Below, one piece after another: positions 32,881-42,239 of a stretch of 64,000 nt of DNA (positions are counted from its first letter, which is position 1; the number at the start of each line of letters is the position of its first letter). The stretch is taken from positions 1,612,001-1,676,000 of the forward strand of contig NZ_CP015106.1 of the NCBI RefSeq assembly GCF_002214565.1, written 5' to 3'. This stretch comes from Thermococcus radiotolerans. GTDB taxonomy: Archaea > Methanobacteriota_B > Thermococci > Thermococcales > Thermococcaceae. A program made the translations under genes and the position numbers. The notes beneath the pieces are model-generated. The model was not told where the DNA came from and searched no databases. It saw only the letters and a list, made by a program, of their open reading frames with translations.

Positions 32881-33525
32881 TTAAACCCCCGTTTCGGCTT
32901 CCTTTTTCATTGACCTTGCGCCGAGCGAGATGGCAATGAAGCTCGCCCCGGCGACGATCAGCTCCACCGCGACGAAGATTCCTATGACCCAGGGGCTCCA
33001 CTCCGGCCAGTTGGCCAGTATCATGGCGCCGATGAAGAAGTCTATGACGCCGGAGAATATGACCAGTCCACCGTTCTGAACCTTGAAGCCCATCAGCACC
33101 TTGACGATACCGAAGATGAAGAACGCTCCACCGAGTATGAAGGTCAGTATCTGGGCCGATATCAGCGGCTCCTCGATCATGGTGACGCCCACCGCCAAGT
33201 AGAGAACCGCCAGCAGCAGCTGGAATATTCTCGTTCCCCCGGTCTCGCCGCGGCCGAAGAGTCCCGCGAATATGAGCATTATACCGCCGACTATCAGGAA
33301 CACTCCGAAGACGGCTATGCTGGCGAGCGTTACGAACGGGAGCATTCCCAGACCGACGATACCGAGAACGGTCAACACTATACCGAGGATCAGATACCAG
33401 GGCCAGTGGGCCATGACGCTGGCCATCTGCTTCTTGGCCATCTCCTCCTTGTACTCCTCGTACTCCTCCGGGGTCATTGGTTTCTTCTCTCCCTCGACCC
33501 CAGAAGGTTCCTTAACTTCATCCAT
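32881..33525 (-). CDS. HdeD-like (DUF308) multi-pass membrane protein
   Basis: 214 residues with a charged N-terminus (EEYEEYKEEMAKKQMAS) and six helices arranged as repeated pairs, as in HdeD/DUF308 proteins. Seen: WYLILGIVLTVLGIVGLGML, GVFLIVGGIMLIFAGLF, LAVLYLAVGVTMI and FFIFGIVKVLMGF. Bacterial HdeD is an acid-stress membrane protein; the archaeal role is unknown. ATG at 33525 has GGAGGTAG upstream. A minus-strand TATA element (AAAGGTTTTTATGG, about 33575-33588) drives it. Confidence 0.78.
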   Translation of the reverse strand: MDEVKEPSGVEGEKKPMTPEEYEEYKEEMAKKQMASVMAHWPWYLILGIVLTVLGIVGLGMLPFVTLASIAVFGVFLIVGGIMLIFAGLFGRGETGGTRIFQLLLAVLYLAVGVTMIEEPLISAQILTFILGGAFFIFGIVKVLMGFKVQNGGLVIFSGVIDFFIGAMILANWPEWSPWVIGIFVAVELIVAGASFIAISLGARSMKKEAETGV

Positions 33526-33574
33526 AGGTACTACCTCCAAAACGCTTTTTTGCAAATAAGGTATCCACTTCGAA

Positions 33575-33630
33575 CCCATAAAAACCTTTCGTCGAATAGT
33601 TTTCGAAAATATTCCGATGCATTTTTAACC
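33575..33630. promoter_or_regulatory. Divergent promoter pair with a near-palindrome between the TATA boxes
   Basis: Minus-strand TATA for the HdeD-like gene (33576-33588) and plus-strand TATA (GCATTTTTAACC, 33619-33630) for the YkgJ-like gene flank an element at 33594-33614: GAATAG, the perfect palindrome TTTTCGAAAA, then TATTC. It is upstream of both core promoters and could serve a shared activator. AT-richness makes this moderate evidence only. Confidence 0.35.
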
Positions 33631-33650
33631 AGATCCCTGAATTGAATTCC

Positions 33651-34166
33651 ATGAGGTTCGAACCGAGACCCTTCATCCAACCGGTGCCCTTCAGGTGTCT
33701 CTACTGCCTCGACTGCTGCCGCGGGAGACACGTGTACCTGACGCTGAGGGACATAGAGAGAATAGCGAGGGCCGGCCACGACCCACAGGACTTCGTGACG
33801 TTCTCCGTGGAGGGGAATAGAATCCGCTTCGTTCTGGCCGTGAGAGAATGGGACCTCGGCTGCGTCTTCCACGACCCCGAAACCGGGAAGTGCCGGATTC
33901 ATGAGGTTAACCCGATAATCTGCAGGATATATCCCTTCATGGTTTCGCGCAAACCGCTCGGGGTCGAGGGCGAAAGGCCGTTCCAGTACAAGGGCCAGAG
34001 GCTCTGGCTCTACTACGATGCATCCTGTCCCGGGATAAACGCCGACGAGCCGGAGACCCTAATAACCCCAGAGGAGATCGCCGAGCTCGGCCTTGAATTC
34101 GAGAGGGAACTCGAGAGAACCGACATGGAGGGCCTCGCGAGGCTCATGGATGAGCTCGAAAGGTAG
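33651..34166 (+). CDS. YkgJ-family cysteine cluster protein
   Basis: 171 residues with the YkgJ/CxxCxxCC pattern: FRCLYCLDCCRGRHVYL near the N-terminus, then GCVFHDPETGKCRIHEVNP and IICRIYPFMV, and a last Cys in DASCPGI. These cysteines bind zinc or an Fe-S cluster; the family's function is unknown, with links to metal handling and flagellin methylation in bacteria. A TATA box (33619-33630) lies about 25 bases from the ATG and there is no ribosome binding site, so translation is probably leaderless. Confidence 0.85.
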   Translation: MRFEPRPFIQPVPFRCLYCLDCCRGRHVYLTLRDIERIARAGHDPQDFVTFSVEGNRIRFVLAVREWDLGCVFHDPETGKCRIHEVNPIICRIYPFMVSRKPLGVEGERPFQYKGQRLWLYYDASCPGINADEPETLITPEEIAELGLEFERELERTDMEGLARLMDELER

Positions 34167-34193
34167 ATATACCATAGGCGGCTATTTGGAAAC

Positions 34194-34775
34194 ATGAGGA
34201 ACTGGAAGCTCCCCCTCCTGCTCGGTTGCTTCATCGTTCAATTGGTCATCAATCTGATTTTCTACGGCTTTCCGGCCATAATGTTCTCGGGGATAGTTCC
34301 GGAGTCCCTCTATCCAAAGATTGCTTGGAGTCTGCCCGTTCTCATCATTGTCTACTTTCTCCTGGCGATGGCGTCCCTCTACTACCTGGGAATCTCCCCG
34401 AGGCCAAAACGGGGCAGGCTACTCGGCTCGGCGTACTTCGCATTCGGCGCCCTCGGTTCAGCCTGGGTGATACTGCAAACCCTCACCAGTACGGAAACTC
34501 CCCTCCTCCCCATAGCCTTCGGCATCTGGTTCGTCTCATCCATCGGGGGAATTGTCTCCCTCTGGCTGCTGGAGGAGAAGGTTCCCGATGCCGTTGCCGC
34601 CGCGATAATAGCTTTCCTGGGCATCTCGGCCTTCATCAGTGCCGCAACGGCCCAGTGGGTGGTCACCGACTACTACATCCACGTCCACATGAACGAGAGC
34701 ATCCCGAGGAACGCCACGATTGTCGTGGAGCACCCGGTTGAGATGCCTCCCCCGAACCTCACCAACTCAAGCTGA
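34194..34775 (+). CDS. Membrane protein of unknown function
   Basis: 193 residues with about five helices (first about 6-30) and an outward-facing C-terminal tail containing Asn-x-Ser/Thr sites (NESIP, NATIVV, NLTNSS). No family recognised. It begins 27 bases after the YkgJ-like gene; no good ribosome binding site is seen before the ATG, so a small separate promoter (GATATACC near 34166) may produce a leaderless mRNA, though that TATA box is weak. Confidence 0.6.
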   Translation: MRNWKLPLLLGCFIVQLVINLIFYGFPAIMFSGIVPESLYPKIAWSLPVLIIVYFLLAMASLYYLGISPRPKRGRLLGSAYFAFGALGSAWVILQTLTSTETPLLPIAFGIWFVSSIGGIVSLWLLEEKVPDAVAAAIIAFLGISAFISAATAQWVVTDYYIHVHMNESIPRNATIVVEHPVEMPPPNLTNSS

Positions 34776-34820
34776 GCTAAGCCTTTTAAGGAATGCCTAA
34801 GACTCCCAACCGGTGGGTTC

Positions 34821-35327
34821 ATGGAGGGCGAGCTGAGGTATAGGCGGGCCTCGTCCTGGGAGTACGATTTGATCCTTCGCGAGGCCGAGAAGTACGGCGA
34901 GCTGGAGCATCACTTCTTTGCGATAGTCGAGGGGAAGTTCCGCGACGTTTACGCCGTTAACGAGAGGGTGTGGGCCGAGATTGAGGGGATGAAGGTCAAG
35001 CCCTACGCCTACGGAACCTTTGTCGGCACGATAAAAGTGGACAAAAACCTGGTCGAGAAGTTCTACCCCAACGTCGAGTTCTTCTACTTCGTGAGGGTTG
35101 AGAAGAACTACGCGGTTCTCAGCCCGAAGGCGGGCTTCCTCTTCACCACCGGAAAGGACGTGCCGAGAAGCGGTGTGAGAAAATACAACTGGCAGGGAAC
35201 GAAGAAGCTCGTTATCTACGACGAGAACGGGATCATCCTCGGCATCGGCAGGATAAACCCCGAGAGCAGGAGAAAGTTCATCCTGAACGTCACGGACATA
35301 GGGGAGTTCATAAGGAGGAAGCGGTAG
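34821..35327 (+). CDS. NIP7-like PUA-domain RNA-binding protein
   Basis: 168 residues in the two-domain pattern of NIP7 and its archaeal homologues: an N-terminal alpha/beta domain ([19 protein letters not shown]) and a C-terminal PUA domain ([38 protein letters not shown]). NIP7 acts in ribosome maturation; the archaeal protein binds U-rich RNA. A shared role is likely but other PUA families of this length exist. ATG follows GGTGGG, and a TATA-like CTTTTAAGG lies upstream near 34782. Confidence 0.75.
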   Translation: MEGELRYRRASSWEYDLILREAEKYGELEHHFFAIVEGKFRDVYAVNERVWAEIEGMKVKPYAYGTFVGTIKVDKNLVEKFYPNVEFFYFVRVEKNYAVLSPKAGFLFTTGKDVPRSGVRKYNWQGTKKLVIYDENGIILGIGRINPESRRKFILNVTDIGEFIRRKR

Positions 35328-35370
35328 CGCTGGTGGTGTGGAGAACAGAAAAAGAAAAAGTTCCCGGTTC

Positions 35371-35802
35371 TTAGTTCTTGCCGTTGTTGGTTCTCTCGAG
35401 CTTCTCCTCCCACGTGAGTATCATGTGGGTGAAGGTCTCGTCCTCTTCCTCTATTCCGCGCTTTATCTCGGAAACGTGGGCGTACTGGGCGCGGAGCTTG
35501 TCGAGGATGTAGTCAACGGCCTTCTCCGGGTCGGCGGTGGTTCCGCAGGTGTAGACGTCCAGGGCGGCGTAGCCCTTTTCGGGCCAGGTGTGTATCGAGA
35601 TGTGGCTCTCGGCGACGATGACCATGCCGCTGACGCCCGTGGGCGAGAACTTAAAGAAATAGCTCGCCTTGACCTCCATTTTACCAACCTTGGCGGCCTC
35701 TAGGAATATCTCTCTTATCTTGTCAGCGTTACCGAGGATTTCGGGATCGCAACCTGCGGCCTCAACAACGTAGTGGAACCCGATCGTCTCTATCTCAGCC
35801 AT
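35371..35802 (-). CDS. speH: S-adenosylmethionine decarboxylase proenzyme (class 1B)
   Basis: 143-residue pyruvoyl enzyme giving decarboxylated AdoMet for polyamine synthesis. The chain cleaves itself before Ser66 in VAESHISIHTWPE, turning Ser66 into the pyruvoyl group; His71 and Cys86 (VYTCG) are the processing and proton-donor residues, with the same spacing as in Thermotoga (63, 68, 83). ATG at 35802 has GAGGTGAG upstream. A minus-strand TATA box (AACTTTAAAAAGGG, about 35836-35850) drives it. Some crenarchaeal homologues act on arginine; in Thermococcales the AdoMet activity is expected. Confidence 0.92.
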   Translation of the reverse strand: MAEIETIGFHYVVEAAGCDPEILGNADKIREIFLEAAKVGKMEVKASYFFKFSPTGVSGMVIVAESHISIHTWPEKGYAALDVYTCGTTADPEKAVDYILDKLRAQYAHVSEIKRGIEEEDETFTHMILTWEEKLERTNNGKN

Positions 35803-36133
35803 GGCTCTCACCTCTTGTTGCTCCTATTACGAACCCTTTTTAAAGTTAAGCCCTAAAGTGGAGAGCTGTGAACGGACCGTTCTGGTGTTGAACTGCTCTT
35901 AATTGGCCTGGAATGCATTGAACGGTTATTTCCTGGTCGTTATCGAAATTTTCCGAAAGCTTATGGTGGTTTCCTCCCAAGCCCGATTTGAAGGCTCTTT
36001 CATGGATTAAATCCCTTCTCCGCCTCGTTTAATCCTGCTCACCGATGGCCTTTTTTAAGCGTGAACCACTAATTTTAAAACTCATACCTCCAACTAACGA
36101 CAAGTTTACGAAAACTCACGAAGGGGTGAAGGT
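35803..36133. other. Intergenic region between speH and secF
   Basis: 331 bases without a convincing gene on either strand. The left end holds the speH promoter. GAACGG-A-CCGTTC, a perfect 6-1-6 palindrome, lies at 35870-35882 and GAACGG recurs near 35919. The right end holds the secF TATA box TTTTAAAA (36073-36080) and ribosome binding site GGGGTGA (36123-36129). Nothing recognisable in between. Confidence 0.5.
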
Positions 36134-37048
36134 ATGTCGAAGTCTAAACCGAAGTCCAAGCCCTCCACTAATTCCGTGAGGGCAAAGAAACAGGAAAAAC
36201 TGAGCTTTCTAGCGCGGATGGAGTACAGGAAGATGATAATGTACCCCCTCGCGGTCTTCGTGATAGCACTGATACTTCTCGCGGTCAACTTTCCAACGCT
36301 TGGAATAGACCTCCGCGGCGGTGTGGTCGTCACCGCCTACGGGGTGGATGCGAATCCTGATGAACTCGGCAAGTACATAAGCGATAAAATCGGGGTGGAC
36401 GTCAGGGTCGAGAGCTTCACAGGCGTGAAAGCCAGCGGTGTCAGGGTTTACGCCCCTATAGGCACCGATCCGCTCAAGATAATCGATGCCATGAAGGATG
36501 AGTATCCAAACGCCGAATACACCCACAGCGAGGTGCAGCCCACCTTTGGAGAGATAGCCCAACAGCAGGGAATAAGGGCGCTGGTGTTTGCGTTCCTCGC
36601 CATGGCGGTCGTGGTCTTTCTGTTCTTCAGGAACCTCGTGCCGTCCCTCACGATAATATTCTCCGCTCTCTCGGACATGACGATAGCCGTTGCCCTGATG
36701 GGCATCTTCGGAATCGAGCTCACCACCGCCACGATAGCGGCCCTGCTCATGCTCATTGGTTACACCGTCGACAGCAACATCCTCCTGACGACTAAGCTCC
36801 TCAGGAGAAAGGAGGACTCCATAGACAAAGCCTACCTCTCGGCCGTTTCAACGGGCTTCACCATGAGCACCACTACCCTCGGTGCCCTGCTGATCCTCTG
36901 GATAATCTCGACCTCACAGACCATAGACAACATCGCCATAGTCCTCATCTTCGGTCTGCTCGCGGACTTCATGAACACCTGGGTTCTCAACGCGGGCGTG
37001 CTCAAGTGGTACCTCACCAGGGAAGCTGCCAGGGGTGGTAAGGCATGA
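36134..37048 (+). CDS. secF: Protein translocase subunit SecF
   Basis: 304 residues: a basic cytoplasmic N-terminus, a first helix followed by LGIDLRGGVVVTAYGV, an outer domain of about 90 residues, then five helices with the SecF-like FSALSDMTIAVALMGIFGIE and LLMLIGYTVDSNILLTTKLL. With SecD it forms the membrane complex that helps exported proteins leave the Sec channel using ion motive force. As in other archaea secF comes before secD, opposite to bacteria. Its stop overlaps the secD start by four bases (ATGA). Confidence 0.92.
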   Translation: MSKSKPKSKPSTNSVRAKKQEKLSFLARMEYRKMIMYPLAVFVIALILLAVNFPTLGIDLRGGVVVTAYGVDANPDELGKYISDKIGVDVRVESFTGVKASGVRVYAPIGTDPLKIIDAMKDEYPNAEYTHSEVQPTFGEIAQQQGIRALVFAFLAMAVVVFLFFRNLVPSLTIIFSALSDMTIAVALMGIFGIELTTATIAALLMLIGYTVDSNILLTTKLLRRKEDSIDKAYLSAVSTGFTMSTTTLGALLILWIISTSQTIDNIAIVLIFGLLADFMNTWVLNAGVLKWYLTREAARGGKA

Positions 37049-38568
37049 AGAGAAGAACCAAAAAGCTCCTCCGGAACTGGAGGATAATCCTGCTCACGCT
37101 CTTCCTCATAGGCTCGATAGCGACCCTTGCGCTCAAACCGCTCACCTTCGGTATAGACATAAGCGGCGGTGTTGCGCTCGTTGCCCAGACGGAACATCCC
37201 GTCGACACCAAGACCATGCAGCTCGTCGTCGATTCGCTGCAGAAGAGGCTGAACACCCTCGGTCTGAGGGACATAACAGTTGAGGCTCAGGGGGACCAGA
37301 TAGTCCTCATCAAAGTTGCCAACGTCACGTCCCCCGAGGAAGCAAACCAGATAAAGAGCGTCATCGAGAGCCAGGGTGTCTTTTACATGGAGTTCACGGG
37401 GACGGTTTTCGGAACTGGCAGCGACGTCGAGTACGTTGGCATCTACAAGATAAACCCCGACAACAGCTGGAGCGTTCCCTTCAGAATCTCCAAGAGCGCC
37501 GCGGAGGAGTTCGCCGAGCTGGCCTACGGTAAGAAGGGCTGGCCCGTTGACATGTTCCTCGACCCGCCGGTCAACTCCCTGATGGTCGTTCCCGAGAGCG
37601 TTTACAAGGCAATGAACAGCTCGGAGTTCAACGCCGAGGCCCCGGAGGCGCCGACGCTCCTGGAGAGGATAGGCAAGGCCTTCAACATAAGCGTCGTCGC
37701 CTACGCCAACCAGAGCGCCGACGAGATAGCCAAGCTCGCCCAGGGCAAGGAGAAGATAGTCCTCGTTGACGTTCCAGGGGAGCTTCAGACCGAGCTTGAG
37801 GGGATGAACCTCACGGTCAGGTACGTTCCCAGGGCCCAGGGCGAGAGCGACCACGCACTCATAGTCAGGGTTCTCGGTCTCTACGGTCCGTACTCCCTCG
37901 GTGAGGGTCTCACGGTTGGAGAGCCCCAGCAGGACGTCCAGATAACCGGAAGCGCACCCGACAGGCTCACGGCCGAGCAGGAAGCCAGCACCATCTACAC
38001 CGTCCTCAAGAGCGGTTCGCTTCCGGTCAAGCTCAGCGTCGTCGGCATGGAGTTCATCTCCCCGAGGCTCGGTGAGGGCTTCAGGACGCAGGCCGTCTAT
38101 GCGGGCATAGGCGCGCTGATAACGGTTCTCCTCATCGTCTACTTCCACTACAGGAAGTGGAGGATAGCCATACCGGTTGCCTCCACCAGCCTCTTCGAGG
38201 CGATAATCATCCTGGGCTTCGCGGCGCTGATCAAGTGGAACCTCGACCTCCCGAGTATAGCAGGTATCATCGCGGCCATAGGTACCGGTGTCGACCAGCA
38301 GATAGTCATAACCGACGAGCTCCTCGGTGGGGAAAAGACCACGAAGATAAGCAGGCGTTCCAGCGTGCTCAAGAGGATGGGAAGGGCGTTCTTCGTCATC
38401 TTCGCCTCGGCGGCAACGACGATAGCTGCCATGAGCTTCCTGCTGGTCTACTTCGTCGGAACGCTCAAGGGATTCGCCTTCACGACGATACTGGGCGTGC
38501 TCATCGGAATCCTGATAACAAGGCCAGCCTACGCTGAAATAGCCAAATACCTCCTCGGTGAGGACTGA
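37045..38568 (+). CDS. secD: Protein translocase subunit SecD
   Basis: 507 residues: first helix then LTFGIDISGGVALVAQTE, a large outer domain (about 45-345), and five helices at the C-terminus with IAAIGTGVDQQIVITDELL. The domain includes the P1 base and head parts (VDSLQKRLNTLGLRDITVEA; VFYMEFTG). The C-terminal GTGVDQQIVITDE corresponds to the segment with the proton-relay Asp. It partners SecF from the preceding gene. Its stop TGA shares its last base with the trkA start. Confidence 0.93.
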   Translation: MKRRTKKLLRNWRIILLTLFLIGSIATLALKPLTFGIDISGGVALVAQTEHPVDTKTMQLVVDSLQKRLNTLGLRDITVEAQGDQIVLIKVANVTSPEEANQIKSVIESQGVFYMEFTGTVFGTGSDVEYVGIYKINPDNSWSVPFRISKSAAEEFAELAYGKKGWPVDMFLDPPVNSLMVVPESVYKAMNSSEFNAEAPEAPTLLERIGKAFNISVVAYANQSADEIAKLAQGKEKIVLVDVPGELQTELEGMNLTVRYVPRAQGESDHALIVRVLGLYGPYSLGEGLTVGEPQQDVQITGSAPDRLTAEQEASTIYTVLKSGSLPVKLSVVGMEFISPRLGEGFRTQAVYAGIGALITVLLIVYFHYRKWRIAIPVASTSLFEAIIILGFAALIKWNLDLPSIAGIIAAIGTGVDQQIVITDELLGGEKTTKISRRSSVLKRMGRAFFVIFASAATTIAAMSFLLVYFVGTLKGFAFTTILGVLIGILITRPAYAEIAKYLLGED

Positions 38569-39260
38569 TGTTCGTCGTTATAATGGGTGCCGGAAGGGTT
38601 GGCTACCTCGTGGCCAAGATGCTGGAGGAGGAGGGACACGACGTCACCATAATAGAGATGGACAAGGAGCGCGCCAAGGAGCTCTCCCTCCTCATCAACG
38701 GTCTGGTCATCGAGGGCGATGCCACCGATCCGAAAACGCTTGAGGAGGCCAACATAAAGCAGGCCGACGCCTTCGCGGCTTTGACGGGCAAGGACGATGC
38801 CAACCTGCTCGCCTGCATACTGGCGAAGCACCTCAACCCCAAGATCAAGACATCGCTCAGGATAAGCAACCCACAGAACAGGCGCATATTCGAGGAGGTC
38901 ACCGACCTCAAGCGCTACTTCGACTTCGTGATTTCGCCTGAGGAAATAGCCGCGGAGTACATCAGCAGGAACATAGTCACGCCGGGCTTTGACAGGGTGC
39001 TCTTCCCGAAGGAGGGTGCCGAGATAGTCCGCTTCAGCATAAACGGGGACAGCGAGATAGCCGGCAAGCTGGTCAAGGACCTGAAGCTGCCGAGGGACGC
39101 GCTCATGGTGGCGGTTTACGACGAGAAGGGCAACCTCATAATTCCGTCAGGCGATACAAAGCTCCCGGAGCGCGGTCAGCTCATAATATTCGCCAAGAAC
39201 AGCGTTCTGGACGATGTGAAGAAGCTCCTGGAAAAGAAAAAACCTGAGAACGAAAGTTAA
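38568..39260 (+). CDS. trkA: TrkA-type potassium uptake regulatory protein
   Basis: 230 residues: an RCK-N Rossmann domain (VIMGAGRVGYLVAKMLEEEG at the start; IIEMDKERAKEL; VIEGDATDPKTLEEA) that binds NAD(H) or ATP, followed by an RCK-C domain (about 150-220; ELPERGQLIIFAKNSV). It gates K+ uptake through a TrkH/KtrB channel, which is not encoded here. Co-translated with secD by a one-base overlap; a functional tie between secretion and potassium is not evident. A T-rich terminator follows. Confidence 0.9.
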   Translation: MFVVIMGAGRVGYLVAKMLEEEGHDVTIIEMDKERAKELSLLINGLVIEGDATDPKTLEEANIKQADAFAALTGKDDANLLACILAKHLNPKIKTSLRISNPQNRRIFEEVTDLKRYFDFVISPEEIAAEYISRNIVTPGFDRVLFPKEGAEIVRFSINGDSEIAGKLVKDLKLPRDALMVAVYDEKGNLIIPSGDTKLPERGQLIIFAKNSVLDDVKKLLEKKKPENES

Positions 39261-39266
39261 TATGAC

Positions 39267-39300
39267 ATTTTTTTCAACTTTCATGTCCATTTTTGTTCTT
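39267..39300 (+). terminator. T-rich terminator after trkA
   Basis: A run of seven T at about 39268-39275 and a second T-rich stretch to 39300 follow the trkA stop, typical of archaeal termination without a hairpin. Confidence 0.45.
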
Positions 39301-39332
39301 TCATCGTCAAATCCTCGGTTTGTGGGCCAAAA

Positions 39333-39406
39333 ACTATTTAAACCGATTAGGGAAGCCAAAGGTGGCGTGAGGATCACCTGTTTTCGGTGTCATTGGGGGG
39401 CTAATC
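39333..39406 (+). promoter_or_regulatory. Promoter and leader of the A-type ATP synthase operon
   Basis: TATA box ACTATTTAAACC (39333-39344) predicts a start near 39368 and a leader of about 39 bases ending with GGGGGG before the ATG of atpH. I see no operator. It is the only clear promoter before the nine genes that follow. Confidence 0.6.
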
Positions 39407-39718
39407 ATGGAGGACGTCATCAAGCAGATTGTTGATGCAGAGAAGCAGGCCGAGGAGAGGATCGAGAGGGCCAAGGAGGAGGCCAAGGAGATAGTCCTCA
39501 AGGCCCGCGAAGAGGCCAAGCTTCTCGAAAAGAGCATAGTTGAAGAGGCCGAGAAAAACGCAGAATCCCTCATCGAGAAGGCCCGCCTCGAGGGCGAGGA
39601 GGAGGCCAGGAGAATACTCGAGGAGGGAAACTCCGAGATCGAGGAGCTCAAGGTCAAGGCCACGAACAACTTCGAGAAGGCCATCTCTGCGGGAATAGCA
39701 CTCGTGAGAGGGAGCTGA
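39407..39718 (+). CDS. atpH: A-type ATP synthase subunit H
   Basis: 103-residue highly charged coiled coil (VDAEKQAEERIERAKEEAKE to EEARRILEEGNSEIEELK), the expected size for subunit H/G. It pairs with subunit E in the two peripheral stalks that hold the catalytic head against rotation. First gene of the nine-gene operon; one base separates it from atpI. Confidence 0.88.
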   Translation: MEDVIKQIVDAEKQAEERIERAKEEAKEIVLKAREEAKLLEKSIVEEAEKNAESLIEKARLEGEEEARRILEEGNSEIEELKVKATNNFEKAISAGIALVRGS

Positions 39719-39719
39719 A

Positions 39720-41696
39720 ATGTTCAAGCCTGAAGAGATGGTCAGGGTAGAAGTCATTACGCTCAACCGCTACAAGGACAGCCTTCTAACGTATCTCCAC
39801 GAGAACGGCATGGTTGAAATAAGGGAACTCGACGTCGAGATAGCCCAGAAGGATTCACCCAACGAGTACCACAGGAAGGCCGCCTCGTACAGCATAACCA
39901 TCTCAAGGCTCGTTGATTTTCTGAAGGCCTACCGAAAGTCCACCGGGGGCGGCATAAAGGAGTTCATCTTTCCGAAGGAGAGGGCGAGGAAGAAGTACAG
40001 GTACGAGGGAATCGAGAAGCTCATCAAGGACGTTGAAGACTTTCTCAGCGCCGTCGAGCCGGAGATAAAGGCGGTTGAGGGCAAGATAACCGCCACCCAG
40101 ACTGAAATCGAGAGGATAAAGGGCGACATAGCGATACTGGAGCTTCTCTCGGCGCTCAACCTTGACGTTTCATACCTCAAATCGACCGACATGCTCGAAA
40201 TCGTCGTTGGAACCGTTGACAGGAACAAGTTCAAGCCCCTCGTTGAGGAGGTAACCAGGGCCACGGAGAACAGGGCGGTCATAGTTTCCAAGGATCTGAA
40301 GGACAAGGTTCTGGCCGTTTTCGTCTTCCTCAAAGCCGACTACGACAGGGCCAACCCGATTCTGGCCAAGTACTCCCTCGAGAGGCTGGAGGTTCCCGAG
40401 GGAGAAGGGACCCCGAGGGAGCTCATAGCGGTCTACGAGGAGAAGCTCCGTGCCAAGGAGGAGGAGCTTGAGAGCGCCAAGAAGGACGCGGAGATGCTTG
40501 CCGAGAAGTACTACGAGGACGTCGTCTTCTACCAGGAGCTCATGGAGAACGAGCGCGACAAGTCAACCGTGCTGCCGATGCTCGCCAGAACCAACATGAC
40601 CTTCGCTTTAACCGGCTGGCTTCCAAGGAGCGATGTCCCCAGGGTCCTTGAGGGTATCAAGAGGGTGACCAACGGCACGGCCTACATCAACATCAGGGAG
40701 CCGACCGAGGAGGAGCTCGACGAGATTCCGATAAAGCTCAAGAACCCCGGCTGGGCGAGACCCTTCGAGATGCTCACCGAGATGTACGGCGTCCCCAAGT
40801 ACAACGAGATAGACCCGACGCCGATAATAACCTTCACCTACTCGTTCTTCTTCGGATTCATGCTCACCGACTTCATGTACGGTCTCATAATAGCGATAAT
40901 AGCCGCGCTCCTCGTCAAGGGACACAAGAAGTTCAACGACGGCACCTACAAGTTCGCCTACACCCTCCTGGTAAGCTCGTTCTTCACGATGGTGATGGGA
41001 GTTATCTTTGGCAGCTACTTCGGCAACGCCTTCGACCTCGCGGGATTCACAGTTCCGCGCGTCTGGGACACCTTCCAGGATGCCCTAGTGGTGCTTCAGC
41101 TGGCCCTGGCGATAGGTATAGCCCACCTCTTCACCGGCTACACCGTCGGCTTCATAGTCAAGCTCAGGAACGGCGAAACCAAGGATGCGATACTCGACCA
41201 GCTCTCGTGGATGCTCATAATACTCGGAATAACCTTCCTGTTCCTTGCCAGTAAGAACCAGTCCCTGAGCATGCCTGGCAAGGCGCTCTTCGGAGTTGGC
41301 CTGGTGCTCTTCATACTCAGCGAGCTCAAGAACGGTGCACTGGCGGTTCTCCTGGTCATCTCGGACTTCTTCGGCTTCGTGGGCAGCTGGCTCAGCTACG
41401 CGAGGCTCATGGCACTCGCCCTAGCGACCGCAGGAATAGCGATGGTCATCAACATCCTCGTGCAGATGGTCTGGGGCGTGAGCCTCGGCCCCGTTCCCAT
41501 AGGCATACTCATCGGAATCATACTGTTTGCAGGCGGCCAGCTCTTTTCGGTCGCCATCAACGCCCTCGGAGCGTTCGTTCACTCGCTCCGTCTCCAGTAC
41601 GTTGAATTTTTCGGTACGTTCTATTCAGGTGAAGGTAAACCCTTCCAGCCCTTCAGGGCAAAAAGAGAAGTTTCCGAGTTGGAGTTTGAAGCTTAA
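39720..41696 (+). CDS. atpI: A-type ATP synthase subunit I
   Basis: 658 residues: a long cytoplasmic half with coiled coils (about 90-130 and 240-290) and a membrane half of about eight helices from residue 365. It corresponds to subunit a of other ATP synthases and forms the ion half-channels. Seen: PTPIITFTYSFFFGFMLTDF; FVGSWLSYARLMALALATAG, which contains the essential Arg next to the rotor ring; and the end NALGAFVHSLRLQYVEFFGT. Normal family length. Confidence 0.94.
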   Translation: MFKPEEMVRVEVITLNRYKDSLLTYLHENGMVEIRELDVEIAQKDSPNEYHRKAASYSITISRLVDFLKAYRKSTGGGIKEFIFPKERARKKYRYEGIEKLIKDVEDFLSAVEPEIKAVEGKITATQTEIERIKGDIAILELLSALNLDVSYLKSTDMLEIVVGTVDRNKFKPLVEEVTRATENRAVIVSKDLKDKVLAVFVFLKADYDRANPILAKYSLERLEVPEGEGTPRELIAVYEEKLRAKEEELESAKKDAEMLAEKYYEDVVFYQELMENERDKSTVLPMLARTNMTFALTGWLPRSDVPRVLEGIKRVTNGTAYINIREPTEEELDEIPIKLKNPGWARPFEMLTEMYGVPKYNEIDPTPIITFTYSFFFGFMLTDFMYGLIIAIIAALLVKGHKKFNDGTYKFAYTLLVSSFFTMVMGVIFGSYFGNAFDLAGFTVPRVWDTFQDALVVLQLALAIGIAHLFTGYTVGFIVKLRNGETKDAILDQLSWMLIILGITFLFLASKNQSLSMPGKALFGVGLVLFILSELKNGALAVLLVISDFFGFVGSWLSYARLMALALATAGIAMVINILVQMVWGVSLGPVPIGILIGIILFAGGQLFSVAINALGAFVHSLRLQYVEFFGTFYSGEGKPFQPFRAKREVSELEFEA

Positions 41697-41708
41697 GGAG
41701 GTGCATGA

Positions 41709-42200
<492 letters not shown>

Positions 42201-42239
42201 CTCCCGCAAACTTTCTTTATAGGCCAAGGAGGAAGGAGG

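Noticed and set aside
36832-38148. Long open frame opposite secF-secD (438 codons)
   Set aside because: Overlaps two well-identified genes fully and shows only complementary codon bias.
39360-39379. Inverted repeat AGGTG/CACCT in the ATP synthase leader
   Set aside because: Only five base pairs with a ten-base loop, too weak to call.
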